A stretch of DNA of 64,000 bases from Pyronema omphalodes (Eukaryota; Ascomycota; Pezizomycetes; Pezizales; Pyronemataceae), in the NCBI GenBank assembly GCA_024516155.1, contig JAJJXM010000070.1:124001-188000 (forward strand), in the 5' to 3' direction. The position numbers were made by a program, and so were the translations under genes. The notes beneath the pieces are model-generated. The model had not been told where the DNA came from and searched no databases. It worked only from the letters and a program-made list of their open reading frames with translations. This document shows, one piece after another, positions 10,875 through 22,863 of this stretch (the stretch's first letter is position 1; each line of letters starts with the position of its first letter).

Positions 10875-11535
10875 ATTAATATATAGTTCGATAAGCAACC
10901 GCCGATGTGCAAAAACCCAAGCGATAGCAATAGTCATTGCACGTGCAGAAAGGGGTCTGATTCCTATTCTCTGAATACAGTCGACTCGGGTTATAAGGGT
11001 ACTATATATAAGAATACCCACTGTAGAAGGGTACCTGCCGCGGTCCCGACGGTTTTTGTATGGGAATTAAGGGTATCACAGTGTACTAGAATATCCTTAT
11101 GAAAATGCCGAAAATTTGTATGGTACCCTTATACAGTGGGGCAGCTGGTGATGTGGCTATAGTACAATTTGTGTGGCTATGGTGCAATTTGTGTGGCGCT
11201 AGGACTCCACTTACCTCCGCACTACCCCAGCTCTGTGCATCTCGATCAATCACTCGTGCCAAGCCTCTCGGTCTTTAAGAATATACATCATATAAGGGTA
11301 CACCCTTTCGGTCCCGGCGTACCCTTATAGACCGAGTCGACTGTATGTGTGTCTTGACGCGGTGGAATCATGTCGGTAGTTGTATTGAAAGTGCACATAT
11401 GGGGACTTTTGACTTCCAAGACTTTCTATGTATCGTCGTCAAATTAAAGCCACCGAAGGCTAGTTACACTTCACCTTGAGCCCCCGTATCTTTACTTTGC
11501 AGCAAGCAAATGCCACGTCTACCGCAAGTGCACTT
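10875..11535 (-). promoter_or_regulatory. MT2 promoter, split by a MITE
   Basis: A TATA-like block lies at about 10877-10885, GATAAG at 10890-10895 and a GCCGCC-type sequence beside it. AAGTGCAC at 11389-11396 and the palindrome AAGTGCACTT at 11526-11535 lie 597 and 734 bp upstream of the ATG. Subtracting the 368-bp MITE plus duplicated TA places them at 229 and 366 bp, matching the other copies. Confidence 0.55.
10978..11343. mobile_element. Tc1/mariner-type MITE with TA target duplication
   Basis: This 366-bp element begins CAGTCGACTCGG and ends CCGAGTCGACTG, and the inverted similarity runs on into TATAAGGGTA. It is flanked by TA (10976-10977, 11344-11345), the target duplication of Tc1/mariner/pogo elements. 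No transposase is encoded. A degenerate relative lies at about 50940-51303. Confidence 0.85.
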
Positions 11536-13490
11536 ACTACTGACAAGTATGCATGTATCAAGGTCTTCATACGAGTCTGTCAAACACTTTGGGGGAGTCT
11601 GGGGGAGGGGGGGGGGGGGTAGTCCTGGAAAGGCTTGGCGAATGTTTTATTGCTATGCTTCGTTGTTAAATATCGAGTGATGGCTAATTACATTTTTTGT
11701 CATTCAGTTACAAACTGAGCTTATCCCCAGGCTCCGTAGTTTATTACACGACCTTTCTTAAGCCTCAACCAAAGACATAGTTTTTGAGTAGGATTAATCT
11801 TCTATTCGCTCGACATGGAACTGGAATATAGACGCTGATGGGCAGAGTGTTTCATAGAAGTTAGCTCCGGGTCCCTAGTGTTCATGTTTTTGCTGTGTGT
11901 AGTATATGTGCAACGATAATGTAGTGTATATGCAACGACATAGTGACATTCCCACCACATCATCGCACTGTGGTTTCCTTGCTACGATGATGTGCGATTC
12001 AATCAACAATTTCGCAGCATCGATTTAATCACGCATTGGAAAGGTGATACGCATGTCTGTGCTGTAGCGATCTCGCTAATATTCAGACCCCTCGAACACA
12101 TGGACTGATGAGCAAGCAATCTTCAACACACCTCACCATGGAACTCTACCTGATATTTCTATCACACGAAGTTTCATGAACCACGACCAAAAGACCAAGA
12201 CCAAAAGACCACGAACATACAAGATTATCAAAAAGAAAAGATAGAAACCGTCTTCTCCCTCTTTTCGCATACCAATAACAGAAACAAGAAGTTTATCCAA
12301 TTGATGAAATTCATGAAATCAATAAATCAATGAAGAAATGAGATGCATAAAGAAAAAGAATTCATGGTGTCAATAAAAATCTGGCATCAATAGCATTGTC
12401 AAGGCTAAAAACATTCCACATCCAAGCTAGCATGCCCCAGTGTCTTTCCCGCGATTTTCCTATGACGTTGAGTTCCTGGCTCAAGCTCCCCGGCGTAAGC
12501 TACTGATCTCTGAATGCGCTTTCCGCGTTCCTTCTCTACGCCCGTCCACCCAGATAAAATCAGCTCTCCGGGCAAACCTCCAGTGCTCTCCCATTGCACA
12601 TCTATGACACAGCATTTTTTCTGGTTCGACCTCTGACCCAGCATCTATAGCGTTCCATTTTCACATCTCCTGGCAGCGTGCCCGTGTCTCCCTGTTCTAT
12701 TACTGCCAGACAGCTTTGTACCTGCACTGATCCTCGATGCAGCATCTGCAGCTCGCCATTCGCGGACCCCATGCTTCCCCGTTGCGATCCTACAACGTTT
12801 GTAAGTATCTAATTCCCCGTAGTGTTATTTTAAGAAGATACTCCTCTACAGGAAGGGATGAATGTTGATGATAATGCAACTGTCGTTCAGCCTCATCCCT
12901 AGACTTGCATGCTTCATTCACTGTCCAGGCACAAGGTATCGTATCTAGTATCTAGGAATGTAGCTATTTCAGATAAATAATTGGCACTCATAAGAAGATT
13001 CAACAGAGGTCGTTTTCTTACATTGGCTTGTTTTAAGCCGAGGGTTGCTACTGTGGGTTGCAGAATTAGGTGTGGGCTGAATAGTCGGAGTGCATCACAA
13101 CTAGCGTCAACAATAGAATTCACAAATTTTGATCTATTTTACAACTATAATATCTTGGCATTTGTGATTCAACCTATGAATACCACTAGCTTCATTGTAA
13201 TTAAGCATTTAAATGCATATCATCACATATCGATGATCTCTGTTGTTTAAATCCCGCATTGTAAACCTATGGTGACATTAGGCTTAGAAGCCAATATCAT
13301 CGCATTGCCATCAATGCGCCATCCCAGTGATGCAACGAAATAGTGGCAGAGCTCCATTGTTTACTTGAAACTAGGAAAAATTGAACCATAGTGCGTGTAG
13401 AAACATCATTTTTTATTACCAGTCCCCATTTATTATACTCATATTGCACAACACGCATTCATCATCGCATCAATCATAAATGCAATCGGG
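11346..13490. other. Spacer between MT2 and MT3
   Basis: 11505-11870 is the upstream flank of MT2, copied again at 16105-16350. A G-run lies at 11603-11621. From 11880 to 13390 I recognise nothing. A GC-richer island at about 12410-12790 has short open frames on the minus strand that are broken by stops and do not resemble a family I know. 12180-12370 is AT-rich simple sequence. Confidence 0.5.
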
Positions 13491-13496
13491 CATTGC

Positions 13497-14817
13497 TCAC
13501 TTCGTTCCATTGGGTTTGCGTCCGTAAACGCGGTAGCTATTTTAGTCGTCAGAATAGGCAATTTCTTCCTAGATAGTTGAATTATGGTACTTACTATTTT
13601 GCGTATATGTGATAGTTTTTATTGCGGATTGCGGCAAGTCCAGCGTTGCAAATGGCGCGAGCTTTATCGGTTTCCATGCCCAGAACCCTAGTAAAGGCAG
13701 CCATTCCATAGCTTTCAAATCCCGTCTCGCAGTTGAGCAGTGACATGGCTCCGATCTTTTTTTGTCTTGAGTCCTTAGGCCATGGACCTATAGGCTCTTT
13801 GGCTTCAGATATGTGAACGTCCTCAAATCCTGCGTTCTCCAATAATGTCTTCATAGATGCTAGCTCTGGGGGTGGCCGCCCCATCTTAATCATGGATTCT
13901 CGCAGATAGTCGTTGTATATCTTCGCCGCGTTATCGGACTTCATCGTTCCATCATCGCAATTGGCCGTAATGCTATATTCGCAGAGTTCAACGTAACCTC
14001 CGGGAACGGTACAACTACAGGATGATGTTAGAGAATCCATAGACATATTTGGCAACTTACCGCATGAGCTCGGTAGCAAGATGATTCCAATCACTAACGC
14101 CCGAGGCAATATTCCGACAGTGAATAAAATCAAAAAAGTCCTAGTAACGTAATATGTCAATATCGCTTCGTTCTGGGTATTTCAGTGATTATGTGATGGG
14201 TTAACCGACATCCTTAAAAGTCCATGGTAACATAGCATCGTCCACCTCGAAACGACTACCCCAAGAGTTAGCTTTGTCAGGAACCAAGGAAATGCAAGCT
14301 CACCAGTTTACTGGAACCCAATCAGGTTGTATCGGACTCAGATCAGTGCCGATCACCTCCGCCATTGGATACTGTTCTGCCATGTCTATGGCCCAGATAC
14401 CTGTGCCCGTACCAATGTCCAGTATTCGATGAGGTTCATTAAGGGGAGCCTCGTGGAGCTTATCATACCATACCATCCGCATCATTTCATGGTGCAAGTC
14501 TAGACTTTTGGGTCGCTTAATATCTATCTTCCAAGCTGTTTCCTAGCAACCAATCGTCAAGTCGAGCCTCTACATACCGATCTTGTTCTTTCTCATCTGT
14601 TGGTTGGAGATATTTATCCGGTCCGTAATAAGCGTGGTATCGTCGGCCATGCTCGAAGATATACTGATTCACTGATGACGTGAGGCTTGCTGTGCTTGTA
14701 TCATAACCTGCGGAATCATAGTCCTCATCATCAGGCCTCTCGAGCTGTAAATGTTAGAATAAAAACCACAGGAATATCAAAAGTGGAACTCACCACAGAA
14801 GGATCAACTTCAAGCAT
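13497..14817 (-). CDS. LaeA-like methyltransferase, copy MT3
   Basis: The complete seven-exon copy runs from the ATG at 14817 (MLEVDPSV) to the TGA at 13497 (ending YRVYGRKPNGTK). Motif I is ILDIGTGTGIWAIDMAEQYP (exon 3, about 14300-14510). The long exon 6 (about 13604-14022) is open from CTVPGGYVEL to IYAK. All splice sites look normal. A Tyr replaces the usual Asp in VWYDKLHEAP. The 3' flank (CCCATTTATTATACTC, ATTGCACAACAC) is nearly that of MT1, so MT1 and MT3 are sister copies. The TATA/GATAAG block is present, but the two AAGTGCAC boxes are lost because the promoter is cut at about 14975 by the block deletion. Altered or lost regulation is therefore likely. Confidence 0.88.
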
Positions 14818-14894
14818 TGCAATGACTTATGTTGGGTTTCGTGTGTACTGCGCCAAAGATATAGTGTTGGTTTCCGATTGATCCGGGGGCTTGC

Positions 14895-14935
14895 CGATTT
14901 ATATAGAGTTCGATAAGCAGCCGCCGATTTGGAGT
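14895..14935 (-). promoter_or_regulatory. MT3 core promoter (TATA and GATAAG/GCCGCC only)
   Basis: A TATA block at about 14898-14906, GATAAG at 14912-14917 and GCCGCC directly after match MT1 almost exactly. The upstream AAGTGCAC boxes seen in most other copies are missing. Confidence 0.55.
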
Positions 14936-15320
14936 AACTCAAACGATAGCAGGAGTCAGTGTGCGTGCAAGATGGAAATTAATCATAAAGCACAGTGCCG
15001 TTGTCGAATGCTCCTGACACTCCTGCCCAAACAGGTTGAATCCTAGCGTTGATAGCTCTAGAAATATCACGCAGTCAAGATTGGTTTGCAATGCCACGCT
15101 AACTAAGTGTCCGGCACTTTAGTCTGTTGTACGACGGCTTATATGTAGAAAGCTTGGTATGTAGATAGACGAGGCACGCCATATGTATTTTCTTTACGGG
15201 TTGCAATTTTTGTGACACAAGAACTGTCAAGGATAACAGGTTGTACTATACCACGATGATCGTTCTGTGGACTTCGAATGTTATCATGCGGCCTACGGAA
15301 TGTATTCCGCAGGATGCTAA

Positions 15321-15372
15321 CTACTCGCGCCTAAAGGTGGTGGCTAGCGCCACTACCTTTAGGCACGAGGAG
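15321..15372. repeat. Near-perfect 50-bp hairpin at a deletion junction
   Basis: The core arms GCCTAAAGGTGGTGGC (15329-15344) and GCCACTACCTTTAGGC (15349-15364) pair with one mismatch around the loop TAGC. Weaker pairing extends outward (CTACTCG with CGAGGAG). It lies exactly where MT4's flank lacks the segment equivalent to 8335-9245. It may be the remnant of a foldback or MITE element excised or recombined there. Confidence 0.6.
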
Positions 15373-15587
15373 GTGAATTTTGTTAGGCAAGACAGAGCTC
15401 AGGGATTGCATCATGACTAGTACAATGCTATCCTGTTCAAAACAACGTTACACCCTCTGAATTTCACCTCTTCAAGGATTGTAGTTGTGCGAGAAAAAAA
15501 CATCATTACTGAATCGCATTGCATGGCTCTCAGTGCACAACGCCTGATTTAGCACGACATAGAGCGCGTAACAAAATGAGACACAAC

Positions 15588-16100
15588 TTAATCCCCACCT
15601 TTAGCCTTCCTTCCATATACACGATAGCAATATCTCTTGTTAGGATACTTGCAATAGTTTCTTCCGAATGGATGGCAAGTATACTTACTTGGCATACATG
15701 TGATAGTTTTTGTCGCGAGCAGCGGCAAGTCCAACGCTGCAAACAGCACGAGCTTTTGCAATATCCATACCCAAAACCCTCATGAACGATGTCATTCCAT
15801 AGCTTTTAAATACAGTCACGCAGTTGAGCAGTGACATTGCGCCAATTCTCTTTTGTCTTGCGTCCTTGGGCCATGGGCCTACGGGCTCTTTCACTTCTAA
15901 AACATGGACATCTTCGAATCCTGCGTTCTCCAATAGTGTCTTCATGGACTGAAGCTCCGGAGGTGGTCGACCCATCTTCAGCATGGATTCGCGCAAATAG
16001 TCCATGTACATCTTCATGCCATTATCGGGTCTCATCGTACCATCATCGCAATTGGCCGTCATGCTATATCCGTAGAGTTCAACGTAACCTCCGAGAACGG
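15588..16100 (-). pseudogene. Truncated methyltransferase copy MT4
   Basis: Only exon 6 and the last exon remain. Homology to MT2 stops abruptly at 16100 and continues with sequence equivalent to 11510, so exons 1-5, including the SAM-binding motif, are gone. Exon 6 is still open (GGYVELYGYSMTANCDDGT to HMYAK). The acceptor of the last intron has changed from TAG to TTG, and three bases are missing before the donor. It cannot make an active enzyme. Confidence 0.88.
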
Positions 16101-16429
16101 ACGTCTACAGCAAGTGCACTTACTACTGACAAGTGTGCATCAAGATCTTTATATCTATGAGTCTGTCAAACACTCTGGGAGGGGGGTCCTGGAAAGGCTT
16201 GGCGAATGTTGAGTTTATTACCCGACATTTCTTAGGCCTCAACCAAAACATAGTTTTAGAGTAGGATCAATCTTCTATTCGCTCGGTATGGAACTGGAAT
16301 ATAGAGGCTGATGGGCAGAGCTATCATGATTGTTTCATGAAAGGTAGCTCGAGGTACTGTCGGAACTTAAACCCACAGCCTATCGTATGTTTAAGCACAT
16401 ATTGCAGGTGACACATTAACACAATAGCA

Positions 16430-16916
16430 GTTATTGGGCCTGTAACCATAAAGACTATTCAACGATTTACAGGAAACGTCAACAGGTGACATAAAATGGC
16501 ATACATTAATAGCTGTCAGCATCGCGCTTATGTTGAAAAGCAGTATAACTCAAAGGACATGGTTATCAACGATATATTCTTACGAAAGAATGGAGTATTA
16601 CTCGGATAGCATCATTCCTTGATAGTTACACATAGTGGTGTTATAAAGCCGTAAATTGCCGCCGTAGAACGCTCTCGCCTGCACCCCCCACAATATGTGT
16701 AATTCTAGCATTGATAGTTGTAGAAGCACGCTGTCGAATTTCGCTTGGCTCAGTGGAGGAGGAGTGAATCATCCTGAGCAGGTATTTTGTTATTAATATC
16801 GTAATACATAGAAGGACAGCACGTAACAAGATATCCGGGTGGCTGCGCTTTGCCGCTCTCATCGCTTGGTCAATTGCCGCTAATTGTGAAGTATTCCGAA
16901 CGCACGCTTGTGGTCG
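16430..16916. repeat. Spacer homologous to 7780-8060
   Basis: GGCCTGTAACCATAAAG to TAGTGGTGTTATAAAG aligns by eye with 7800-8000. A short frame at 16496 (MAYINSCQHRAYVEK) resembles a frame in the 7860 copy. No intact gene is visible. Confidence 0.45.
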
Positions 16917-17950
16917 CTAGCTTGCAGAGTTCGGCACGGTCCGTCCGGTCCCGTCCTGGCCAAGGACGGGACCGGACCGCCACTCGCGGTCCCGTCCTGT
17001 AGTAGGACCAGGACCGGCCGTCCTGGAGGCACCATGGACGGGACGGACCGCGGGTGACCGTGGGTGACCACGACTAGCGTCACTGCCGGTCACTCGCAAC
17101 CCGCAATTTTTTTTCACTACAGCCCATGGTGTTTTCCTTAGATAATTCTGATGCATCACACGAGTTAAAGTCACCTATATGAAATTACTTGCAAACAAAA
17201 AAAAACTATACTGATGCATAAGAAAGCTCCTGCCCCCTACACTACACTGCATCCTTCCCCCGGCACATTGAACTCCAATACCTTAATTGAGCTGAGTAGG
17301 CCCCGTTGGTGTAAAGAGATCACTGTTAAGTGTCGACAAAGCAGAAGAGATTGTGCTTTCTCCATCCAGTATATCCTTCTCAAATGAGATGGACTCCGGA
17401 GAGGACAGGCAAGGTGTTCTGCTCCTGGTCGGAACAGGGGTTCATGACGATGATGAGGACATGTTGATATTTCTACGGTGTTCTATATCGAGTGATAGCT
17501 GTGGATGTTCGACTTATACGGCAATGAAAGAACTGGAAAATTCTTGCAGGTAGAAGATAGAATAGTAGAAGATAGAACGAGAAGGACAGAAGAAATACTT
17601 ATAGCGTAATCGTACTTTACTAAGAAAAAATAATAACATCAGGCTACCATAAGCAGTCAAACTATTGCTGGGTGGAGCGTGCACCTGCAGTGGGGTGCAA
17701 AAGTTTTAATCAAGTGCAGCATGAAGGGTTCATCCTGAAGTGCTGAAAACGTCACTGCTGCGGTCCATAATATCTGGCAAACTTGAACCAAACGGCCCCC
17801 TGCACACTAGCGCACCCAAAGACCACGGTCCTGCCGTCACCCGCCGTCCCGTCCGGTCTTTTGAGTTAGAGGACGGGACCGGACCACCAGCGTGGTCCCG
17901 TCCGGTCCGCCGTCCTGGACGGACCGTGCCAAACTCTGCTAGCTTGATAG
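16917..17950. mobile_element. GC-rich foldback element with long inverted arms
   Basis: The left arm (about 16917-17095) and right arm (about 17805-17950) are inverted copies. GCAGAGTTCGGCACGGTCCG on the left corresponds to the complement of CGGACCGTGCCAAACTCTGC on the right. Each arm is itself full of short palindromes of the GGTCCCGTCC / GGACGGGACC type. The roughly 700-bp interior (17100-17800) has no recognisable gene. Similar paired arms occur at 45270-46025 and 56590-57180. The absence of transposase suggests a non-autonomous element. Confidence 0.6.
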
Positions 17951-20324
17951 TACAGACTCCAGAAGATGAACGAAAGGAATAAAGAAAGGCACGGGAGTAT
18001 GTCCAATCATCCGTTGGGGCCACGAAGGGCACATGGAAAGCCCAAAATACATATTGAATATACACATCTAACACCTAAAGTGTGTATAATGGAATATCTA
18101 TGGCCACGAGTATCAGAGAGAGATAAAATTGAGGTTCTTTTTGCAAATATATTTGTACCCGGCTCCGATATACACATAGAAAGTTCTCAAATATCCCTAC
18201 ATACAGCAGCCGTAGCCACCTCCTTCTATATAGATCACGAGATTTTATACCCGGTCAATAAACACGGTAAGTTATCTAATCAGTTTTTGTGATGACAAAC
18301 TGCCGATCACTACTGACGCGATGGTTAATTGTGCATCTTGTTGAGCAATTGATTTCCGCTCATGCCGCGATAGGCGTAAAATTAACCCAAGTTACACAAG
18401 CTCATCGCTTAATTCACAGCCTTTCTGTGGGTAACTAGGCTCATGAGACATCACTCGATGTTTAATAATCTAAATTTACGTTTTGTATGTGCCAAAATTT
18501 TGCAGAGATACTAGCCCCACTAGGTGACCAACATCATACGGCTTGCTGTTGCTGTAAAGGCATCACTGTAAAAGATTACAGGTTATATTTACCACTAGAG
18601 TCAGCCTGTGGACTTCCGGTGTAATGTGTGGCCTGCACAACACGTTCCGCAGATTGCTAATCATGAAGGGGAATGAAATGAGAATGTAAAGCAAAGAATA
18701 AACCCATTTTTAATCCTCCGGTAGTCTCACTCTTTGCATATAGGAAGCCATAAATGCATGTTGGCATGCATTTATTATACACTCCTCGTGACACTTGTGG
18801 CAGCAGCCACGGAGAGGGGACAAACCCTTCAAATGAACATTTAATACGGTTTGCATAGACTAATGACGACCATAATTGGGCAGTACTCTTGCCTTTCTTT
18901 CTCCGGATGCGTATATGGTGTACCATACATCCTGCCGTATTGGATTGTCTTTTGGAAGCCGATCGGGTGGTTTGTTTACAAGGCGCTAGGCAAAGAACTG
19001 GTCCGCGATGAACACAGGTGCAATTTTCCAGGCCTCCGAAGTCTCCCTTTCGAACTTTAGGATATCCTTAACGCACATTACAGGACTACGAAGTACGCAA
19101 CCGGATAGGTAAATGCTGTGACACGTGAGGTGGAGGAATTACCAAGGCTACCAAATTACCAACTATCTACCGCTCGGGCTCCAATGATTCCTCGTATAAT
19201 ACTATGGCAGCGGAAAATGTATAGATACACATTGAATTGAGATGAAATCAAATATAGCGAAATAGTCGTTCAAACGCAATATGGGACCAAGGGAATAAAG
19301 ATGAGCCAAGGTTTTCATTATTGATGATCTTTAAATCAGGCAATTCTTGACTCCAAATGTCTTTGACGTCTGCAGTAATCACGGTTCTATGAATTTCCAT
19401 TGTATTCATATAGTCCAAATGGTTGATGTAAATCTAAGTTTATCATATCTGAGGATATTGCAAAGCACTAATAAGGTGTCAGACACATATATCTTGTACG
19501 CTCTGGATGTATTAAGTGCGGAACTAAAGAGTAGCAGTGGGTTCTGTTGAAAAAAGAACTACGTTTCATTTTGTAATTTTCGAAACTGTCGAGGGGTCGT
19601 CAGCTGGAAATCACTGATCAGATATGCTGATATAGAGTTGTATCAAAATATTGTACAATTGCCCTTCCAAATACCGATGTCGTTCCGTATTGTTCAGCCG
19701 TTGATATCGTTTGATCTGATCAACTAATACCATTGTCTTTCCCCATAGATATGGAATCCTCCAGTCACAATTCTTGGTTATGCCCCCACCGGCATAAATA
19801 TTTCTGATTATCCGTACGCAGGGCGGTGAGTACGTCATAGATACGCAGTGCCTGGTTTATGGCGGAGGAAGATATTGTTTAAACATGGATGCAAAAGAGG
19901 TGACCGGATACATAGAATAACATGTAGGGAAGTTGCCTAATGATTAATCTAGCATCTTAATGATGCCCAATGTTAGAAATCACATAACAATATTTTCTAC
20001 GTCCAGGGGTTAGGTCCTATCATACTGAAGTTATTGTCTTTGTGAACTTTCCATTACACATCTCGTTACACCGTCGTGTAAGATCCGTGCCGCAAATGAA
20101 GTAAATGAACTCTTGTCCTATCCACATGATAGGAGTACTTCGGAGACGGATCCAAACAATGATAGCTCGGATTGAAAACGGAATACACTGTTTATTTCCT
20201 CATTCTCAATTTTTATAGCCGTGTAGGAAAGAATTTTTATTACTAAACCCAATTACATTGCCTCTGATTGAAAAGCAGTTAATCCAGCATGAAAAAAAAA
20301 AGCGAGAACATAATCAGGCGCCGC
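17951..20324. other. Spacer between the foldback element and MT5
   Basis: 18555-19050 resembles other MT spacers (GTTTACAAGGCGCTAGGC at about 18975; a CATGCA-rich stretch with GCAGCCAC at about 18750-18810). A 108-codon open frame at 17966-18292 matches nothing I know. The rest, including 19060-20320, shows no gene, RNA or repeat I can support. Confidence 0.45.
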
Positions 20325-21648
20325 TCAACTCACTACCGTGGGCTTTCGTCCATACACGCGATAGCTGTTTCTTTTGTTAAAATACTTGCAGAATTTTTTT
20401 CACAATAGAGGAGTAAGGGTACATACTATTTGCTGTACATGTGATAGTTTTTGTTACGAGCTGCGGCAACTGCAGCGTCGCAGATTTCACGGGCTTTATC
20501 GACTTCCATACCTAGAACCCTAGTAAATGCCGCCATTCCGTAGCTTTCGGTTCCGGTCTCGCCGTTAAGTAGTGACATTGCACCTATTTTCTTTTGTCTT
20601 GCATCTTTTGGCCATAGTCCCAAGGGCTCTTTGACTTCGAATACATGAACTTCCTCGAACCCTGCAGTCTCCAATAGTAACTTCATGGATTCTAGCTCTG
20701 GGGGTGGTCGTCCCATCCTGATCATGGCTTCTCGCAAATATTCTATGTATATCTTCGCTCCGTTATCGGGCTTCATTGTGCCATCATCACAATTAGCCGT
20801 AATGCTATATTCACAGAGTTCAACATATCCTCCGGGGGTGGTGCAACTACAGACAGTGGTCAGTGATATCATGGATATATTTGCCGACTTACCGCATTAT
20901 CTCGGTTATGAGATGGTTCCAGTCACTAACGCCCGAGGCAATATTCCGACAGTGGATAAAGTCAAAGGTGTCCTGGTATTATATATCAATATCCCTCTAA
21001 ATGAGCTGTCAAGGACTATGCAATTAAAAGGGCGACTAACGTCTTCAAAGGTCCATTCCAACATTGCATCATCAACTTCAAAGCGACTAACCTAACAGTT
21101 AGCCTGCCTACAAAAAGTGGTCAATAGCATCCCACCAATTGACCGGGACCAAGTCCGGTTGTATTGGGCTGAGATCGGTGCCGATGACCTCTGCCATAGG
21201 ATATTGATCTGCCATATCTATGGCCCATATGCCTGTACCAGTGCCAATGTCTAAGATTCGACGAGGCTCGTTGAGGGGTGCCTCGTGAAGCTTATGGTCC
21301 CATACCATCCGCATAATCTCGTGGTGCAAGTCTAGCCTGTGCCGTTTATCAATATCTACCGGTGAAATGTTTTACAATTGACCGTGCTGTAGCCGAAATG
21401 TAACATACCGATCTTGTTCTTTCTCATCTGTTGGCATGAGATATTTATCCGGTCCATAATAAGCGTGGTACAGTCGACCGTTCTCAAAGATATACTCGTG
21501 CACTGCTGATGTGAGGCTTTCCGTGCTTATATCATTCTCCGCCAAATCATGTTTCTCATCCCCAGGGGTTTCGAGCTGCGAGGGTTAAAAAAGACACAAA
21601 CCAAACATCAGTTGCGAAACTCACCACGGCTGGATCGACTTCAAGCAT
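20325..21648 (-). CDS. LaeA-like methyltransferase, copy MT5
   Basis: The complete seven-exon copy has its ATG at 21648 and TGA at 20325 (ending YRVYGRKPTVVS, 325 residues). Motif I is ILDIGTGTGIWAIDMADQYP (exon 3, about 21130-21335). Exon 4 reads through to WTFED with a clean GTTAGT donor. Exon 6 (about 20436-20855) is open from CTTPGGYVEL to HMYSK. The N-terminal acidic linker is the most diverged of the family (LETPGDEKHDLAEND against LERPDDEDYDSAGYD), and motif neighbours such as GLWPKDARQKK also differ. It is therefore an older branch than the MT1-MT4 group. The promoter keeps both AAGTGCAC boxes, but the GATAAG block is degenerate. Confidence 0.9.
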
Positions 21649-21729
21649 TGCGATGACTTTTGTTGAGTCTAGTATGTGCTGTTTTCAAGAGATAGACTGT
21701 TAAGTTTTTGATTGACCCGGGGATTTGCG

Positions 21730-22005
21730 AATTGATATACAGTTCTATACTAGTCGGCACGAACGTGATAAAACCTGCGCGGCTTCAGGAGTCCGAGCGA
21801 GTGCAGGATGCAGTCTGATTCACTTTTTCGGCTTTGTGGAGTCATTATACCTGTATTTTGACTGGAAGTGCACATACGAGGGTTACTTACTGCCACGGTT
21901 TTCGGGAAGTATCAAAAAAACAGCCACAGAAAGTCCCGGTTATTCTATCTTGTTTTTTTTTCTCGTCATAGATAGGTGTTAAACCAAGCCCATCAAAAGT
22001 GCACT
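21730..22005 (-). promoter_or_regulatory. MT5 promoter with two AAGTGCAC boxes
   Basis: AAGTGCAC at 21866-21873 and AAGTGCACT at 21997-22005 lie 218 and 349 bp upstream of the ATG, matching MT1. The TATA position reads TTGATATAC, and the GATAAG/GCCGCC block seen in MT1-MT3 is not recognisable. Confidence 0.5.
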
Positions 22006-22861
22006 GACCACTCCAATATACAGTTGTCAAAAATAAAGGGGGTTTGAAAGGCGTGCAGAAGGCGTTTCCGATGGACCCCTAAGCGAGAGGCATCATTAGG
22101 TAAAAAAATTCCTGTGCCGTCAGAAGGCGGTTTGGGAACCAGTGCTCAAAGCAACCGTTGTGTGGTTTGCACATGGAGATGGAATTTCGATTGTTATCAC
22201 ATTCTGCAATGATTTCTCTCTGGGAACCGTTGAATGCAGAATGCGTTAGATTCGTACTTTGTGGGATTGATTTAATACAATCCAAATGGTGGTAACTGCT
22301 GCAAGAAATAAACGCCTCTTCTTGATGACAGGTTTATGCACGCGTGTCTGGTATGACACCATACAAGGCCTTTAATACACCTGTATGTATGAAAGTCTTG
22401 GCGTGTCTCGGTGTATTCATTATGTCTCTGGTAGTCACGCTTACTAGGGTGTGGAATCTTGGTACAGCTCTCCAAAAGTCAGCTTTGAGTGATGTTAAGT
22501 AAACCTGGTTCATCGAGCAGCTCTGAGATTAACTTGCCACCAATCAGTACAATGTTGATTCAACTCGCTCTTTTTCAACAAATGCATATACTTCTGAACA
22601 AGCAGTAATATTCGAATTGCCTTCGCGCTATATCAAAGGTGTGGAAGAATTAAGGCTGACCTGCGGAGCCATGTGCACATTGCTGGTTATATGTTGTTAT
22701 GCACCTAAAGTTATAGGAAGTCAAGGCTACCGCCTATGGTATATTTCAGAAAATTACTACATCAGTCCTCCGGATGCTGACACGGCTTCGGCCATAGAGT
22801 CTGTTCCTTTCGAAACTATGGGGCAATTGTCGGGAATAAACAAGAGATGGATCGTGGCATA
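22006..22861. other. Unassigned spacer upstream of MT5
   Basis: I see no intact gene or convincing repeat here. Short frames on both strands are unremarkable in length and composition. Confidence 0.4.
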
Positions 22862-22863
22862 TA

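Larger units (their letters stand above)
13390..16350. repeat. Second copy of the MT1-MT2 block, with internal deletions
   Basis: Homology with 5405-11880 runs in order: MT3 with MT1, including 3' flank and proximal promoter (to about 14975); then 14975-15310 with about 7985-8330; then 15370-16100 with about 9250-9990 (MT4 with MT2); then 16105-16350 with 11515-11870. Three segments of the parent block are missing: about 7050-7980, 8335-9245 and 9990-11510. The last deletion removed the 5' half of MT4. Confidence 0.75.

Noticed and set aside
12405..12780. GC-rich island as a gene fragment
   Set aside because: Frames are broken by stops on both strands and no family is recognised; composition alone is not enough.
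17966..18292. 108-codon open frame on +
   Set aside because: No recognisable motif, no counterpart in other spacers, and a length expected by chance in this much AT-rich DNA.
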